NCBI GenBank assembly: GCA_947179485.1
Contig: OX359250.1
Span: 34,440,783-34,504,782, forward strand
Origin: Allacma fusca
Lineage: Eukaryota; Arthropoda; Collembola; Symphypleona; Sminthuridae
DNA length: 64,000 nt
Direction: 5' to 3'
Part shown: one piece after another, positions 37,601 through 48,246 of the stretch
How positions within the stretch are numbered: position 1 is the stretch's first letter
How the letters are laid out: each line of letters begins with the position of its first letter
Made by a program: the position numbers and the translations under genes
Notes under the pieces: model-generated
Database searches by the model: none
What the model was told of the DNA's origin: nothing
The model's input: the letters and a program-made list of their open reading frames with translations, nothing else

Positions 37601-38146
37601 AAATAATTTTACAAAGATTTGAACAAAAAATATTGTTTTCTGACTTTGCCCCCCATGTGATATAGGCGACGAGGGAAAAATTTGGGGCGTTGTGAGAATG
37701 TATATAATAGGGGAAAATTTACATGTTTTACATCTGTATTTGAAGGGATTAAATATTTTTGCAGGGAAATATTTCGCTAATATACTTTTTCTGTATTTGA
37801 AGAGCGTCCTATAAAAAATGAATGAGATTTAAAAAAAATGGGGAATTGAGTGTAAATGAAGTATTGTATGTTTACGTATTTTCCTTTTTTTTTTGTAGGA
37901 GATGATGATATCCCGGAAATCCCAAAACAAGCAAGGAGTTGTTCGAGCAGTTGCTCCAACACTTTGACTCGTTCCGGGGCCGTTCAGATGCACAATCCTG
38001 GCTCAGTGTCCTCTTCCAATCCAACTAGTAATCCGAGTCCAAGTAGTGGGACAGGGACGTTGGTGGGAGTTCTCAAACGACATTCCGCCACCAGTTCCAA
38101 CTCAACCGTGAAAAAACGTGTCCAAATCCAAGAGATTTCAGTTTAA
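19698..38146 (+). CDS. Neuroligin, C-terminal half, eight exons
   Basis: Exons are 19698-20356, 25309-25493, 28597-28955, 30529-30715, 32089-32377, 35251-35680 and 37899-38146, seven recognised here plus the missing upstream part; every junction keeps phase. The first begins GLFQRAILISGSVLSPWA, the neuroligin sequence after the nucleophile elbow. The second has GDVVPYTMGLPV and ETLVHYFSNFVKSG, joined to DPN. The third gives LYWDAFDGNTQLYLNLG, then HYRGHKMALWLNLIPQIHLP. The fourth is a Pro/Thr-rich stalk. The fifth has YDYATALTVTMTVGICLILL followed by NVLVFAAIMCHRKRE, the typical neuroligin transmembrane segment. The last two encode a long Ser-rich cytoplasmic tail ending QEISV. It is a postsynaptic adhesion protein that binds neurexins. 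The catalytic His position reads SLEGDVV, so it is not an active esterase. Exons for the signal peptide and N-terminal half are not in the window. Confidence 0.93.
20375..21120. repeat. CT-rich low-complexity tract with about 23-25-bp repeats, neuroligin intron
   Basis: (TC)n runs at both ends surround 20590-20830, where TTTAATTTCTGTATTTTCCC-type units of about 23-25 bp repeat roughly ten times. Confidence 0.85.
21160..25308. other. Neuroligin intron, remainder
   Basis: No exon or RNA gene seen. It holds scattered TTATAAC/GTTATA motifs (22640-22900) that may be old transposon ends, and copies of a GGTCA-rich dispersed repeat near 23490 and 23650. Confidence 0.4.
25494..28596. other. Neuroligin intron 2
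   Basis: No exon recognised apart from the flanking ones. It contains GGTCA-rich dispersed repeats at 25670-25715 and 25811-25870 and the 28-bp array at 27345-27705. Confidence 0.4.
27345..27705. repeat. 28-bp tandem repeat, about 13 copies
   Basis: The unit is GTATTTGTTAGAATTTTTGT followed by CTTTGAAA, with variants CTCAGAAT and CTCACAAT in the last eight bases that group along the array, so newer units cluster at the 3' end. Confidence 0.9.
29690..30220. repeat. 63-bp tandem repeat, about eight copies
   Basis: The unit contains CAGTAGGAGAAAGTA, then GATTCTAAAAGTGAAAGTCA, then ATAAGAGCC. It lies in the neuroligin intron between exons ending at 28955 and starting at 30529, and the surrounding 29100-29690 is a looser version of the same GTAGGAGAAAGT-rich sequence. 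Confidence 0.85.
32378..35250. other. Neuroligin intron in the cytoplasmic-tail region
   Basis: No coding exon recognised. The donor at 32378 is GTTATC, weaker than the others in the gene, but the phase (0) matches the next exon at 35251. Confidence 0.4.
36100..36485. repeat. 31-bp tandem repeat, about 12 copies, nearly identical
   Basis: The unit is GAGAGTGACCTTATTAGAGG followed by GCATTCTGAAA. The first three units carry GCATTATG or GGGAGTG variants and the rest are essentially identical, which points to recent expansion. It lies in the last neuroligin intron. Confidence 0.92.
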
Positions 38147-40284
38147 CCTCTGTAAATGGCTTGTAACTAGGAGATAGGAAACAATAACCTAATTACCACG
38201 TTCACAGTCACTATATTCGGAATGTTACAATTATCTATCTACATATATTGTTGTTATGTACAAATATCCAAAGTCATATGTTTTTACCTTACAATGTAAT
38301 ACTAATAATTACTAGACTACTCATTGTTATTAACTTATAAGGGAGGCTTAATTATAAGGACTATTATCTATAGTAATTACTGTATAGGAATTTATTTCAA
38401 AAATTAAAACAACTTTAATTAGCCCATTTTTTTTGGGTGAAATATTAAGAATTGCGGACAATTCTGTCAAATCTGTCGGGTCGAATCTCATGGCTGGAGG
38501 GAAATGTACCAATGTTTTCTAAATTTGAAGTAATTATATAATAATTATTATTAAAGACGCCACGTGGCATTGCTTTTCAAGCATGTTATAATGATAACTG
38601 GCAAATTTTAAAAATATTCTTTTTAATACAATGTAATAATTATTTGAACCTTGTTACAGAATTAAACCAACCAATCTGTTTCAATGGGAACGCAATTTTT
38701 CTAGAGTGTCTGAAATTTTTCAATGGTTACCAATTCGATTGGGTGCTCTCAAATTTTATTTTAATGGATATATTTTTAAATGATTCAAAATAGTGCTTTT
38801 GCCACAACCTGTAAGGAGAGGACAAAGTTGTTTAACATTTTACTTACTGCATTCAAATATTTTACTCAAGTATGAATCATTATTGCAGATTGTGAGAATC
38901 CCAATTATTTGTAAAATGGCCGGAAAATGAACTGTGCCCAAAATATTTCTGCGACCAGTCATGAATACGTACAGAGTGTGTCTCGCTATAAGAGCCCCTC
39001 TTAAAAATTATTTTATCTATAGAGGCAAAAATATTTGGGCACAATATCGTTTTTGCGGCAATGTAAATCTTCCCTTCTTTGAGCATGGGTGCAAGGCACT
39101 GCGTATTTAATTACATTGTATTATTAGGGCTGAAAGAAAAATGGTATTCTCTTTTATTAATATATGGGAATTTTGAAAATGCCTACAGATACTGGAGTCA
39201 CAATGGTCCGGCGGACTTGCATGACGAAATGTAAAAGTTGGACCGTGTGTTTTAAATAAGTAAATAAATAAATACTCATAGGTTCGTAAACTCCCCTTTA
39301 GAAGTAAGTACATTGTAACTGGAAGTGTTAATGTGATGGCATGAGTAATAGGTACTACATAAACCAAGTAGGTTTTTCAATATGGTAGAAGTGACTGTTA
39401 CCTTGTAAGGAGTATTAAAAAAAATACTGTAAGGAACTTAAGGCCCTTGCATGAAATGTCCAATGATACAAAAATTCAAATCCAACCAAAAGCCATAATG
39501 TTACCTTTACGACATTATTATAATTGTGACCCATTTCTAATCAAACCCCACTTCCTGTTTTTCATGTGACATTTGAATACTGCTACGAATAGTAATGAAA
39601 TCATCATGAGATTACAAGCAATGTTGACATTTCCGAATATTGTCCAAAATAAATATTTGAATAAAGACAAACTTATGAGTGACTCACTCAATACCCGATC
39701 AGAATTCATTCACATTATGGAAAATTTGTTGAAAGTTATAATATGTTAAAACAAGCTTTTATAGGTAATTACTAAATATATATTCTCAGATATAGGCACT
39801 CAAATATATTTCTGCACTCATTAAATCGACAAGCATAAAATATAGAAAAATAAATTCAGTTGTTAAAACATGCACAAAAATGAAAGGCTATGAATTAAAA
39901 TAATTATTCTAATATCGCAATGTTTTTACATATGATAAAAACAGAAAAAACTTTTGCAAGGATAAAATACAACTAACACTTTTCCCCCAAAATTTCAAAC
40001 CCTTGTTGCTTAATTTGTATTGTGATTGAAATACGATTTCCTAATTTTGCCAAACCGGGATTTAGTTTAAAGTCGTAAATGGTTCTAGAAATATATTTAT
40101 TGGCATCACATTTTTTACCAGTCGGTCAAATTTGGTTTGAATTGTTCAACTAACACTATTTTCTCAATGGATGATAAAATTGGAGTGGTCTTACTTTTTA
40201 TGGTGGTTGTCAATTATTATTGTTTTAATGGCTTCACTTTACTTTCAAACCTACCAACATACGGGAAATGAGTGAGTGTAGGAT
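38147..40284. other. Neuroligin 3' UTR and intergenic sequence
   Basis: No coding region recognised. A variant polyadenylation-type ATTAAA occurs near 38550, but the end of the transcript cannot be fixed. Confidence 0.4.
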
Positions 40285-40292
40285 CCACTAGG

Positions 40293-40493
40293 CACGGGTC
40301 GGATTTTAGTAAAATTCCCTGCTGACAAAAATTGTTTTCCATAAAATACCTCAACAATTTCGAAAATCCCTGCCAAAAAATAGGTCAACAGATTTGAAAA
40401 TCCCTGTCTGCAATCCCGTTCGAAAATTTCCCTGCTGAAATTTTTTTCCCCTGGGAAGATTCTTCCCGTCTTCCCACATAAATCCGACCCCTG
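40293..40493. mobile_element. 201-bp hAT MITE (CASGGGTCGGATTT ends)
   Basis: The left end CACGGGTCGGATTT and right end AAATCCGACCCCTG are inverted repeats with one mismatch. They are flanked by the perfect 8-bp duplication CCACTAGG (40285-40292 and 40494-40501). The interior repeats a CCCTGC/CCCTGT word four times and has no frame of interest. Confidence 0.88.
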
Positions 40494-40501
40494 CCACTAG
40501 G

Positions 40502-42417
40502 TATTTCTGACCAAGGAAAAAGTAATTTCAGAACTGTTTTTCTGAATTTGATTTTATACTCAAATAATAATTTCAAACGTCATTTTCTGCAACTTTACAG
40601 AGCACTTTGACCTCCCGCGTCCAGATTTATCGATGCAGTGACATAGCTGTATTTTATTTTAAAATCCTCTGAAATTTGCTAAAACTGAATGACCGATATA
40701 TTTCAAGATTTTGTCTAAATTAAACTAGCAATATCATCATTTATCCAGATTTTGCTTAATTCATCTACGTGTTGACCTAGTTTGATGGTTGTAAGCAAGA
40801 CAATTCTCGAGCAAATGGGGAAATAAAAAATAATCTCATATGAGTTAATCATTTCTCATCCATGTCATGATGTCATAAATTATAACCACATTAAATATTC
40901 CACCAACGGAGAAACCACTTGTTAGAGGCCGCGTTGAAGCTTTACTGTTGAAACAAAGGAACAGAGCACAAAAGTTTGTGAAAATATTTATAATAATCGT
41001 AATTATTTATAAAACAATGTACTAAAACACCCAACCGAAATGATGTCGTTATTTCAATGATCAAAGTAGTTTCTATTTGTAGAATAAAAGTACTTTCGTA
41101 AAAACTATTTGAACAGTAATAAGCGAATTCAATTTTAATTATTTCCATGCAAGTGACTTGGCTAGTATGAAACGCGTCTCGCCAAGTATAGACCAAAGCT
41201 CGGATTGTTCCTTACAGGAAACCTACTCACATGAAATCTATCAAAATGAAACAAATACTAATGATAACGAGGTCAAAATAAAAATAAATAAAATGATTAA
41301 AAAGATTAAGTAAAATACATAAAAGAATACAGCAAAATCTGGAAGTAAATTTGCTACAAACTGAGGGAATCAAATATTGTATGAGTGACTCCCTTATATG
41401 GGCTAGAGGGGAACATATGATTATGTTCATCCGGTACATGATGGTTCGCACATACAGGGTCCTATAAAAGGAACTAATACAAAATATTTGACTGCCTCAG
41501 ATTGTAGCAAATTGTTTTTCAGATTTTCAAGAATTTGAAAACAGTGACATATTACCAAATGTGTCAGAATCTTATTATTTTTACAGAACGATGAAATTAA
41601 TATATAGACTGGATGTAGGGCAGGCAATATAAAATGTCCACCATTGGCTTAGCCTGTATCCAACTGTCATCTTAGGCACACTATTTACATTCATTTCCAT
41701 TACATTTCTATTTGCTTCTCAAAACATTCGCAATAAGGCAAAAATTCACCATACTTTATGGCTAATGATAGAACATACTCCCAGTTTCATTGAAAGTCGC
41801 GCAAATACTAACGAAACTTTAGAAAATCAGGAATTAATTGCTCACTTCATTGAATTATAATATCATCTACAAAAACCTCTGTCATACCTAAAAAAGGAAG
41901 CTCCTCGTTAACATTGTACCAAAAATCTTTTAGTTTCTACGTAATATTTTGTAAAGCTTAGTTAGTCTTTACCAAATTTTAAAAACGGCGATTGAATTGG
42001 AAACAAGATGAATATCAAGTGTTTTGTATTTTTTCAGTTGTGTTGTATTCAATTAGGCTACGGCAAAGCAAAGTTTAAACAATCATAAATGAATCCTGAT
42101 TTTCACTTTACGAGGGTTCATTGAAGTAAAAATTTTATTTTTCACAAGTTTTCAAGTACAATTTATTGGCAACCTTCTTCAGGCGACTGTGTATTAATTA
42201 CATGTTATCATTAGCTTGCATGAAGACTTTATGGATTTAGTCCGTCATCGGAGAGACATAAATTATTTTTATGAAACCTATAATTATTTAAGCATAAAAC
42301 CCAGTGCATTTAAATTATATACTTTAGGCACATTGTACACAGAACGGAGGATATTGCGGGTTTAATGATAAAAACTGCTCTGGATAGTGCATAGATATTG
42401 TTTGCAGAGTAAGTGGA
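40502..42417. other. Intergenic, nothing recognised
   Basis: AT-rich sequence with short frames only. A short stretch at 41340-41385 resembles the start of the satellite region at 56350-56390. Confidence 0.35.
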
Positions 42418-42860
42418 TGTTGTATCTCAGAGTAGAGACAAACTAAGCCACGTCAGCACAATTAATTAGTTTCTTTCCTTTTAATTAAATGTTTTTGTCC
42501 TCCTAATTAACATAATCTTTCCTTTAAATTATTACGTATAATCTAAATTGCGGTTAATTAGTCTCTTTACATAATTATCTAAACAATGATTAATTCTACT
42601 AATTTGTGGTCTCTTACCTTTTGGAATAAGAATAATTATATTTGTGGTTTTCCTCTAACCACAAGATATTCTATCTCTTTACAAAAATGATTTTAATGTG
42701 GTTTCTTCTAGATTACGAATTAATTATTTTCCCATAGAATTTAGTATAAATACCCCGAATATTTAATGTAAAATTTAGTACAATTCTGGCACTCAATAAA
42801 TAAACATTACTTTCACTCAACAAAGTTTAAGGTTTATTTTCCTCATCATTGCAATCCGCA
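42418..42860 (+). mobile_element. Long terminal repeat of an LTR retrotransposon
   Basis: It begins TGTTGTATCTCAG and ends GCAATCCGCA. Inside are a TATA box (TATAAATA, 42745-42752) and a polyadenylation signal (AATAAA, 42795-42800), in the order expected for U3-R-U5. Immediately after it, at 42866, TGGCTCCCC has the TGG of a tRNA primer-binding site. The 5' limit is a best guess from the TG dinucleotide. No second LTR is seen. Confidence 0.65.
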
Positions 42861-43500
42861 ATAAGTGGCTCCCCTTAAGGAAATCTACCCGGTCTCTACT
42901 CGGTCTCTACTCGGTCTCTACCCGGTCTCTACCCGGTCTCCTTGCCGCCGCCCGGATTTCATCCTATTTTGTACTCCGTGCAGAGGGATCCCAGTTGCTG
43001 CCGCCGAAACGGTCCTGCCCCCCGACGCGCCCCGTTCAGCTGCCCTCTGTGACGTCTCGGCTCTTCATGCCATTCTGCTCTCGAACTTCTGGCCCGCATT
43101 TGCCGCTACCCGGTTCGTCGCTCGCTGCCATCATAACCGCCGATACCCGGTTTCTTCTCATCCTCTCCCGGACGTCATTTGCCGCCTTCCCCGCCGATTT
43201 CATCGGACGTTTTGCCGCCGCACCGCCTCCGTCACGGGCCCTACATCCGTTACTTCAACTCTGTGGTCCCAGAGGGCCACCAGGTCAGATCAACTTTTGT
43301 GCCCCCGAGGGCTGTGCTCCGACAGATTCATCGAAAGGGTTTCACCCGCATCTAAGTCAACTACTCTTTTCCATTATTATCCTACTCATGGTTATATCAG
43401 CCCTTTTTATTTTGACTCCTTCCCATACCCAAATCCATGTTCGAATTCGAGGATCCTTCCTCATACAAAGATCCCGAAACCCGACTTCCTACTGAATTAG
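42861..43500 (+). mobile_element. Retrotransposon leader / start of internal region, cut by assembly gap
   Basis: The primer-binding-like TGGCTCCCC is followed by four to five short repeats of CGGTCTCTAC (42889-42945) and then GC-rich sequence unlike anything else in the window. Two overlapping open frames run to the gap, but neither shows a recognisable gag motif, so I do not assign a protein. The base composition shift supports a foreign or mobile origin. Confidence 0.5.
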
Positions 43501-43700
43501 NNNNNNNNNNNNNNNNNNNNNNNNNNNNNNNNNNNNNNNNNNNNNNNNNNNNNNNNNNNNNNNNNNNNNNNNNNNNNNNNNNNNNNNNNNNNNNNNNNNN
43601 NNNNNNNNNNNNNNNNNNNNNNNNNNNNNNNNNNNNNNNNNNNNNNNNNNNNNNNNNNNNNNNNNNNNNNNNNNNNNNNNNNNNNNNNNNNNNNNNNNNN
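43501..43700. other. Assembly gap (200 N)
   Basis: Exactly 200 unknown bases, so the true length is probably unknown. Any open frame drawn across it is an artefact. It breaks the retrotransposon. Confidence 1.
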
Positions 43701-44575
43701 AGTTATGCCCAATGGAACTGTGCACAATGGGTTACAGCTTTTGGAAGCATTATGCACGAATGTGTGTTCCAAAATGGCAGTTGATAAAATGAGTTCAAAA
43801 TCATTTATTTCGAATGCTGAATTTTAGTTGACAATTGAACGAGCGGTTTTTCGGGTCTGGTTACATATGTACAATGGCAACCTATCTGTAATCACAGCGT
43901 AGTATATGCTGTATTATTTTGTATATTTATTATTATTTATTTTTATTTATCTATTTATTATATTGTATATGCTGATTATATTGTTGGTAGAAGAAGTAGC
44001 AGAGTACAGGTATAGGGAAAACCGTTTGACAAAAAGCTTCAACTTTTTGGAGGTGGGTACGTGATACTTGTAATTTCCCATGTTAAATGCCATTTAAAAT
44101 TTCCAGTTTTAAATTTCGGGACAAATTGACTTCGCGCTAATTTTTTTTAAAAAACTATAAAGTATTTATCAGGTGGCAGGTGTGACTAGTAGTACTCAGG
44201 GTATGAGCAAACTAGTTTTGGTGGAAATTCGAAAATCTGGAGGGGGCACCAAAAAATGTTTACTTGTAAGAGTTTGAACACCAACGGCGTTTCCGGAAAC
44301 GATGGCTGGAGAATTAGCACCCAATAGCATTGACGTTGCAGCTAACGCAAATGAGGGCAACCCCAGCACAGGAAGGTATAATTTATAACAGGACGATTTA
44401 ATTTATCTAAACAGCTTATAAACGATGTTATTATTACCACAATTCGTGGATCTTATAGGATAGCATTTCATCACTTGTACAATTAGTATATTTATATCCA
44501 AGTTTATAACAAATATTTTTCTGTTAAAAATGTTTGAAATCATTATGTACTGTGTCGTAAGGCAAATACTATTGT
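43701..44575. other. No gene recognised
   Basis: AT-rich sequence after the gap with no coding signal and no match to the retrotransposon leader or LTR. Confidence 0.4.
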
Positions 44576-44583
44576 GGTATCAG

Positions 44584-45147
44584 CAGAGATGTTCACCCGT
44601 CGACGGGTACCCTTCAAAGAAGCCTTCCTTCAGGGAAGGCTGTGCTACTTTCGAAAGAAATGAAGGGAAGGAAAGGTGAAAAAAATTACGAAGGAACATG
44701 TAAGGCTTCAGCGCATTAATAAAAAAAAATTGAAGTTGACGGAAGGGTGCTTCCCAATCACCCTTTCCGCGCCGAATGTACCTTTCATGACAACTAGCTC
44801 TAATGCAGTCAATAAGCGCTTTCATTCACATGTAACGTACCAGGATCCAGGATACATATAATACGATGGAAAGATGGTTTCTGGCGGGTACTGTAATTTT
44901 GTGTATCTTGACTTTGTTGTCTCAGATATGAAAATAAAATATTACGGAAGACGGAATTTGGTGAGGGAAGAATATTACTCAAGGCTCTTAAGGAAGGATC
45001 CTAATAAAATAACTTCGAAGGAAGGGTGAAGGAAGGAATTTTGTTTCCAGTTTTGTTTCAATCTGAAGAGGATTGAAGGAAGGAAATGAATCTATTTTTT
45101 TTGCATTCGAAGGATTGAAGGAAGGGAAAATCATTTGAACATCTCTG
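44584..45147. mobile_element. hAT-type non-autonomous element with CCTTC words, second member
   Basis: The ends CAGAGATGTTCA and TGAACATCTCTG are flanked by the perfect 8-bp duplication GGTATCAG (44576-44583 and 45148-45155). The interior is rich in CCTTC/GAAGG words, like the 1286-1844 element, with which it shares CAGAGATG ends and length (564 and 559 bp). It sits about 35 bp beyond the end of the aspartate aminotransferase fragment. Confidence 0.88.
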
Positions 45148-45183
45148 GGTATCAGTGAAATAAATTATTTCTTTCTCTCTCTT

Positions 45184-45477
45184 ATTCAAAGTGTAATCCT
45201 TAGCTAGTTGTTCCTCCACTTTTCGCACAACTGGTAGTACCCATGGCTTCGACTCCACTGTCCTGTAAGCTAAAAAATTCAGTAATTTATATTTTAAAAA
45301 ATTATAAAACTGTATTAAACTGTCGCGTATAAAATTCGTAAGATTTATTCAGCAAAAATTATTCTTACCACCAACACTTAGGTTACCTTTTTGTGGAAAG
45401 GTATCCTCGTTGAAAGCTTTGATAAGAGCGATAGCCTCAATGGGAGCTCCAGCTTCTATTTTAGCGAATCGCGACAT
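45184..45477 (-). pseudogene. Aspartate aminotransferase (cytosolic type), N-terminal fragment of two exons
   Basis: Exon 1 (45477-45369) begins ATG and reads MSRFAKIEAGAPIEAIALIK and then AFNEDTFPQKGNLSVG, with a GTAAGA donor and phase 1. Exon 2 (from 45269) continues AYRTVESKPWVLPVVRKVEE, then QLAKDYTLNK. This is the amino end of pyridoxal-phosphate aspartate transaminase: the family has NLSVGAYRTDEGKPWVLPVV here. After DYTLNK (45184) the family sequence (normally HEYLPI) stops; instead the frame reads low-complexity residues and meets a hAT element. No further exons (substrate Arg, PLP Lys) occur downstream. I read it as a partial gene duplication or truncated gene; the exon 1 to 2 junction is intact, so it came from genomic DNA and not from a processed copy. 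Confidence 0.85.
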
Positions 45478-46127
45478 GTTCTTGTCTGTAATCCAGAAAA
45501 TCAACTAAATTCTTAATCAACTCAACATTATTAGCCTTGGCGTTAGTGATCAACGAGTTTGTTCCTGTGGTTAAACCAGAATTTCACGTCAATTCGAAGT
45601 TTTTTCGGAATTTCGTGAAATTTTGAATTTTGTGGCGGGGAAGGTATTCTCCCGATTTTAGTGATCAAGGAATTCGTTTGTGCGGTTAAATCAGATTTTT
45701 ATGCAAATTCGAAATATTTTCGAAAATTCTTGAAATTTCATGCGAAAATTGAAATGTAAAGGCGTTATGGCATAGTCCAGGACCCAACAGATCGTTTGCC
45801 ATGGTCCGGTCGTTATAACTCTTCATGTGCGGGATCCTTTCGTGGGACAAAGCGCTTCGCTTTAATAATTTTAGTACTGCTGTCCAGCATAATGCATATT
45901 AACAAGAACAATTTCGAAGCAAGGCTGGCTGACAAACATTTGGTCAGCTTAACTAGTTTAATTTACCGTTTTAGACGCACCATGTGTAACCTTTATTTCA
46001 CATTATTGAATTATATTTATGAATTTTGACATTATTGTACTGTACCTACATGGAACCTGTTTTCAGACAGTATTTCAAAGCATGAAATTAAATTTTAGTT
46101 TAATTTAGTAATTTAAACAGCAGGTTG
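45478..46127. other. Upstream of the aminotransferase fragment, no gene
   Basis: It may include the 5' UTR or promoter copied with the fragment. Two segments (45500-45620 and 45655-45735) look like imperfect repeats of one another (GTGATCAA..GTTTGT..GGTTAAA..CAGA). Confidence 0.4.
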
Positions 46128-46386
46128 ACAAACAACAACTTGGTAATAAGTACCAGCAAAACTAAATGCGGTATTTTTCATAAAGAATGTAACCATGATG
46201 TTCAATTGTACATACACTGAAGAAATTGAACGTTCTTTTTAAAATACTTGGGGGCTTGATTCTGGATGAAAAACTAAAATTTAATCTACATGCGGACTAT
46301 GTTCTTAAGGTCTCCCAATCAAAGGGTTACCTTCTGCGTATTCGACGATACTTGACAATTGATGTAAAATGACTTTCAGTTAATAC

Positions 46387-48246
46387 TAGGCATTGGCATA
46401 CCGATATAGCCATACGATATTATCGTCCATATCGTACATTTTTGGAAACGATATTGAACGGTAATAATTATCGTAAACTTAGAACGATCTATCGGTCAGT
46501 TTCCATATCGTAAATACGTGGTCCAGTTTCCAAAAACAGTACACTATACTACCCAAATACTAATTCACCCCCAAAATTTTAATGTCTGTTCACTAATTCA
46601 AAACATTCAGTCAGCTCATAATAATACCATGTAAATTACTATACTAGATGTAGCTTACGGGATTGCTCATTGCTCATTGTCAGAACCAGTTTTTCTTTAA
46701 TTAATACCAAGTTTGTTTCTGCTGGAATCAAAGCAAACTTGGTGGAACCTCCGTGATTCCTTATTGTCCTCACCAGCAGGGTTGCTCAAATGAAAATGCC
46801 ATGGCATTTTCGGCATTATGCCTGCCAAAAATGCCCGGGCATTTTGGGCATTTTCATTTCATGGCATTTTGTGCATCTACGGCACTTTAGGCATTTTGGT
46901 CATATTCAGCCTAGAGCAGGCATTTTAGGCATATTCGCTCCAATTTTTTAAATATATGGTTTTAGCTACCTGCTAATTTTGTCAAAATATGTCACAAAAA
47001 AGTATATTGTAAATAATTTTAATATTCAACTGGATTACATGATAAAATTATAGAAACAAACGGTTGAAACCTGGAGCAAGTTGATGTAGACATATTTATG
47101 GAAAAATAATAATAATTCTATTTTACTTATTTTGTTGTAAAAATTCGCTTGTACACCGTGTCTGTAATTATTTAGACTTCAAGAACAAACTTATTCGGGT
47201 AAAGATGCGACACAAAAAGATAAAATAGTTGTTAAAAGATTTAAAATATCTTTGTTTGTGAGCTTCAAAACTCGTCATCATCTACATAAATATATTTATT
47301 ATATTATATTTTTATATAATATATTGTTACATTTTGGACTCCTGGAATTATTACACTATCAAAGTCGACACAAAACTTGCTACGGAAGCTCCAAGTTTTG
47401 ACATATATTATAACCATCCCATCTTATGTATCCAATGAAAGTGTAAAATTGTCTATACTTTACAAGCCATTATCAAAATACGGAATTTGCAAACTACTGT
47501 GCAAATTGTTCTTTCCAAATCCCAAAGTTTTTTATAATGTACAGCGTTGAATGTTTGCAACTCCGTTGGGGCTTAGAAGTTTTAAATAACCACTGGCCAT
47601 AAGTAACGAATTAGACGAAATATTTTTTTAAATCAACATTTTCTAAAACTGGATGGGTTTGATTATGCTATGAAAAACTCCCTCATATTCGCTAAAGGAG
47701 CAATAATGGTCATAGTGTATAAGTTTCTGTAAAAATGCCCAATATGCCCAAAATGCCGGGCATTTTCGGCATTTTCAGGGCATTTTCAGGAGGGCAGGCA
47801 TAATACCTAGGGCATTTTCATTTGTGCAACCCTGCTCACCAGTTTCAGAAAAATGAAAACCAATTATGTTGTTGGTGGGGATAAAATATACTTGGTTTGC
47901 CTTACGTAAATCCTCCTTGTCAGCACCAGTTTTCATTCAGTTAATACCAACTATAGTCTCTTTGGAACGGGATCAGTAAAAAGCAAAGTTCTTTGATAAT
48001 GTTTCGAACAATGAATTTTTTTGGCTATTTTTGTCGTAAACAGTAGTAATGAAGTGAGTACTTAACTAATCATCAATACTTTGGCAGTTTTTGGTCTATT
48101 ATTTTTGCATTTTCCATTATTAACCTTTGCGTTTCAAATTGAAATGAATATCGTTATATCGTCCTTCGATATCGTTATCGTCATTTTTAGGATGAACGAT
48201 AACGATATTAACGATATTTAAAAAATGACCGATATGCCAATGCCTA
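46387..48246. mobile_element. hAT-like element inserted in the LINE
   Basis: The inverted ends TAGGCATTGGCATA and TATGCCAATGCCTA are flanked by GTTAATAC (46379-46386) and GTTTATAC (48247-48254), an 8-bp duplication with one mismatch. Subterminal ATCGTTATCG/CGATATCG words occur at both ends. Removing the nested element leaves about 800 bp without a transposase. Confidence 0.8.
46777..47834. mobile_element. hAT-type element nested inside the previous one
   Basis: The ends CAGGGTTGCTCAAATGAAAA and TTTTCATTTGTGCAACCCTG are flanked by the perfect 8-bp duplication CTCACCAG (46769-46776 and 47835-47842). GGCATTTT words are reiterated at both ends. The 1058-bp interior has no long frame. Confidence 0.9.

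Noticed and set aside
42865-43500. 211- and 166-residue plus-strand frames
   Set aside because: Two overlapping frames in a GC-rich retrotransposon leader, neither with recognisable gag or other motifs; kept only as leader sequence.
43437-43784. Open frames crossing the N gap
   Set aside because: They are artefacts of unknown bases.
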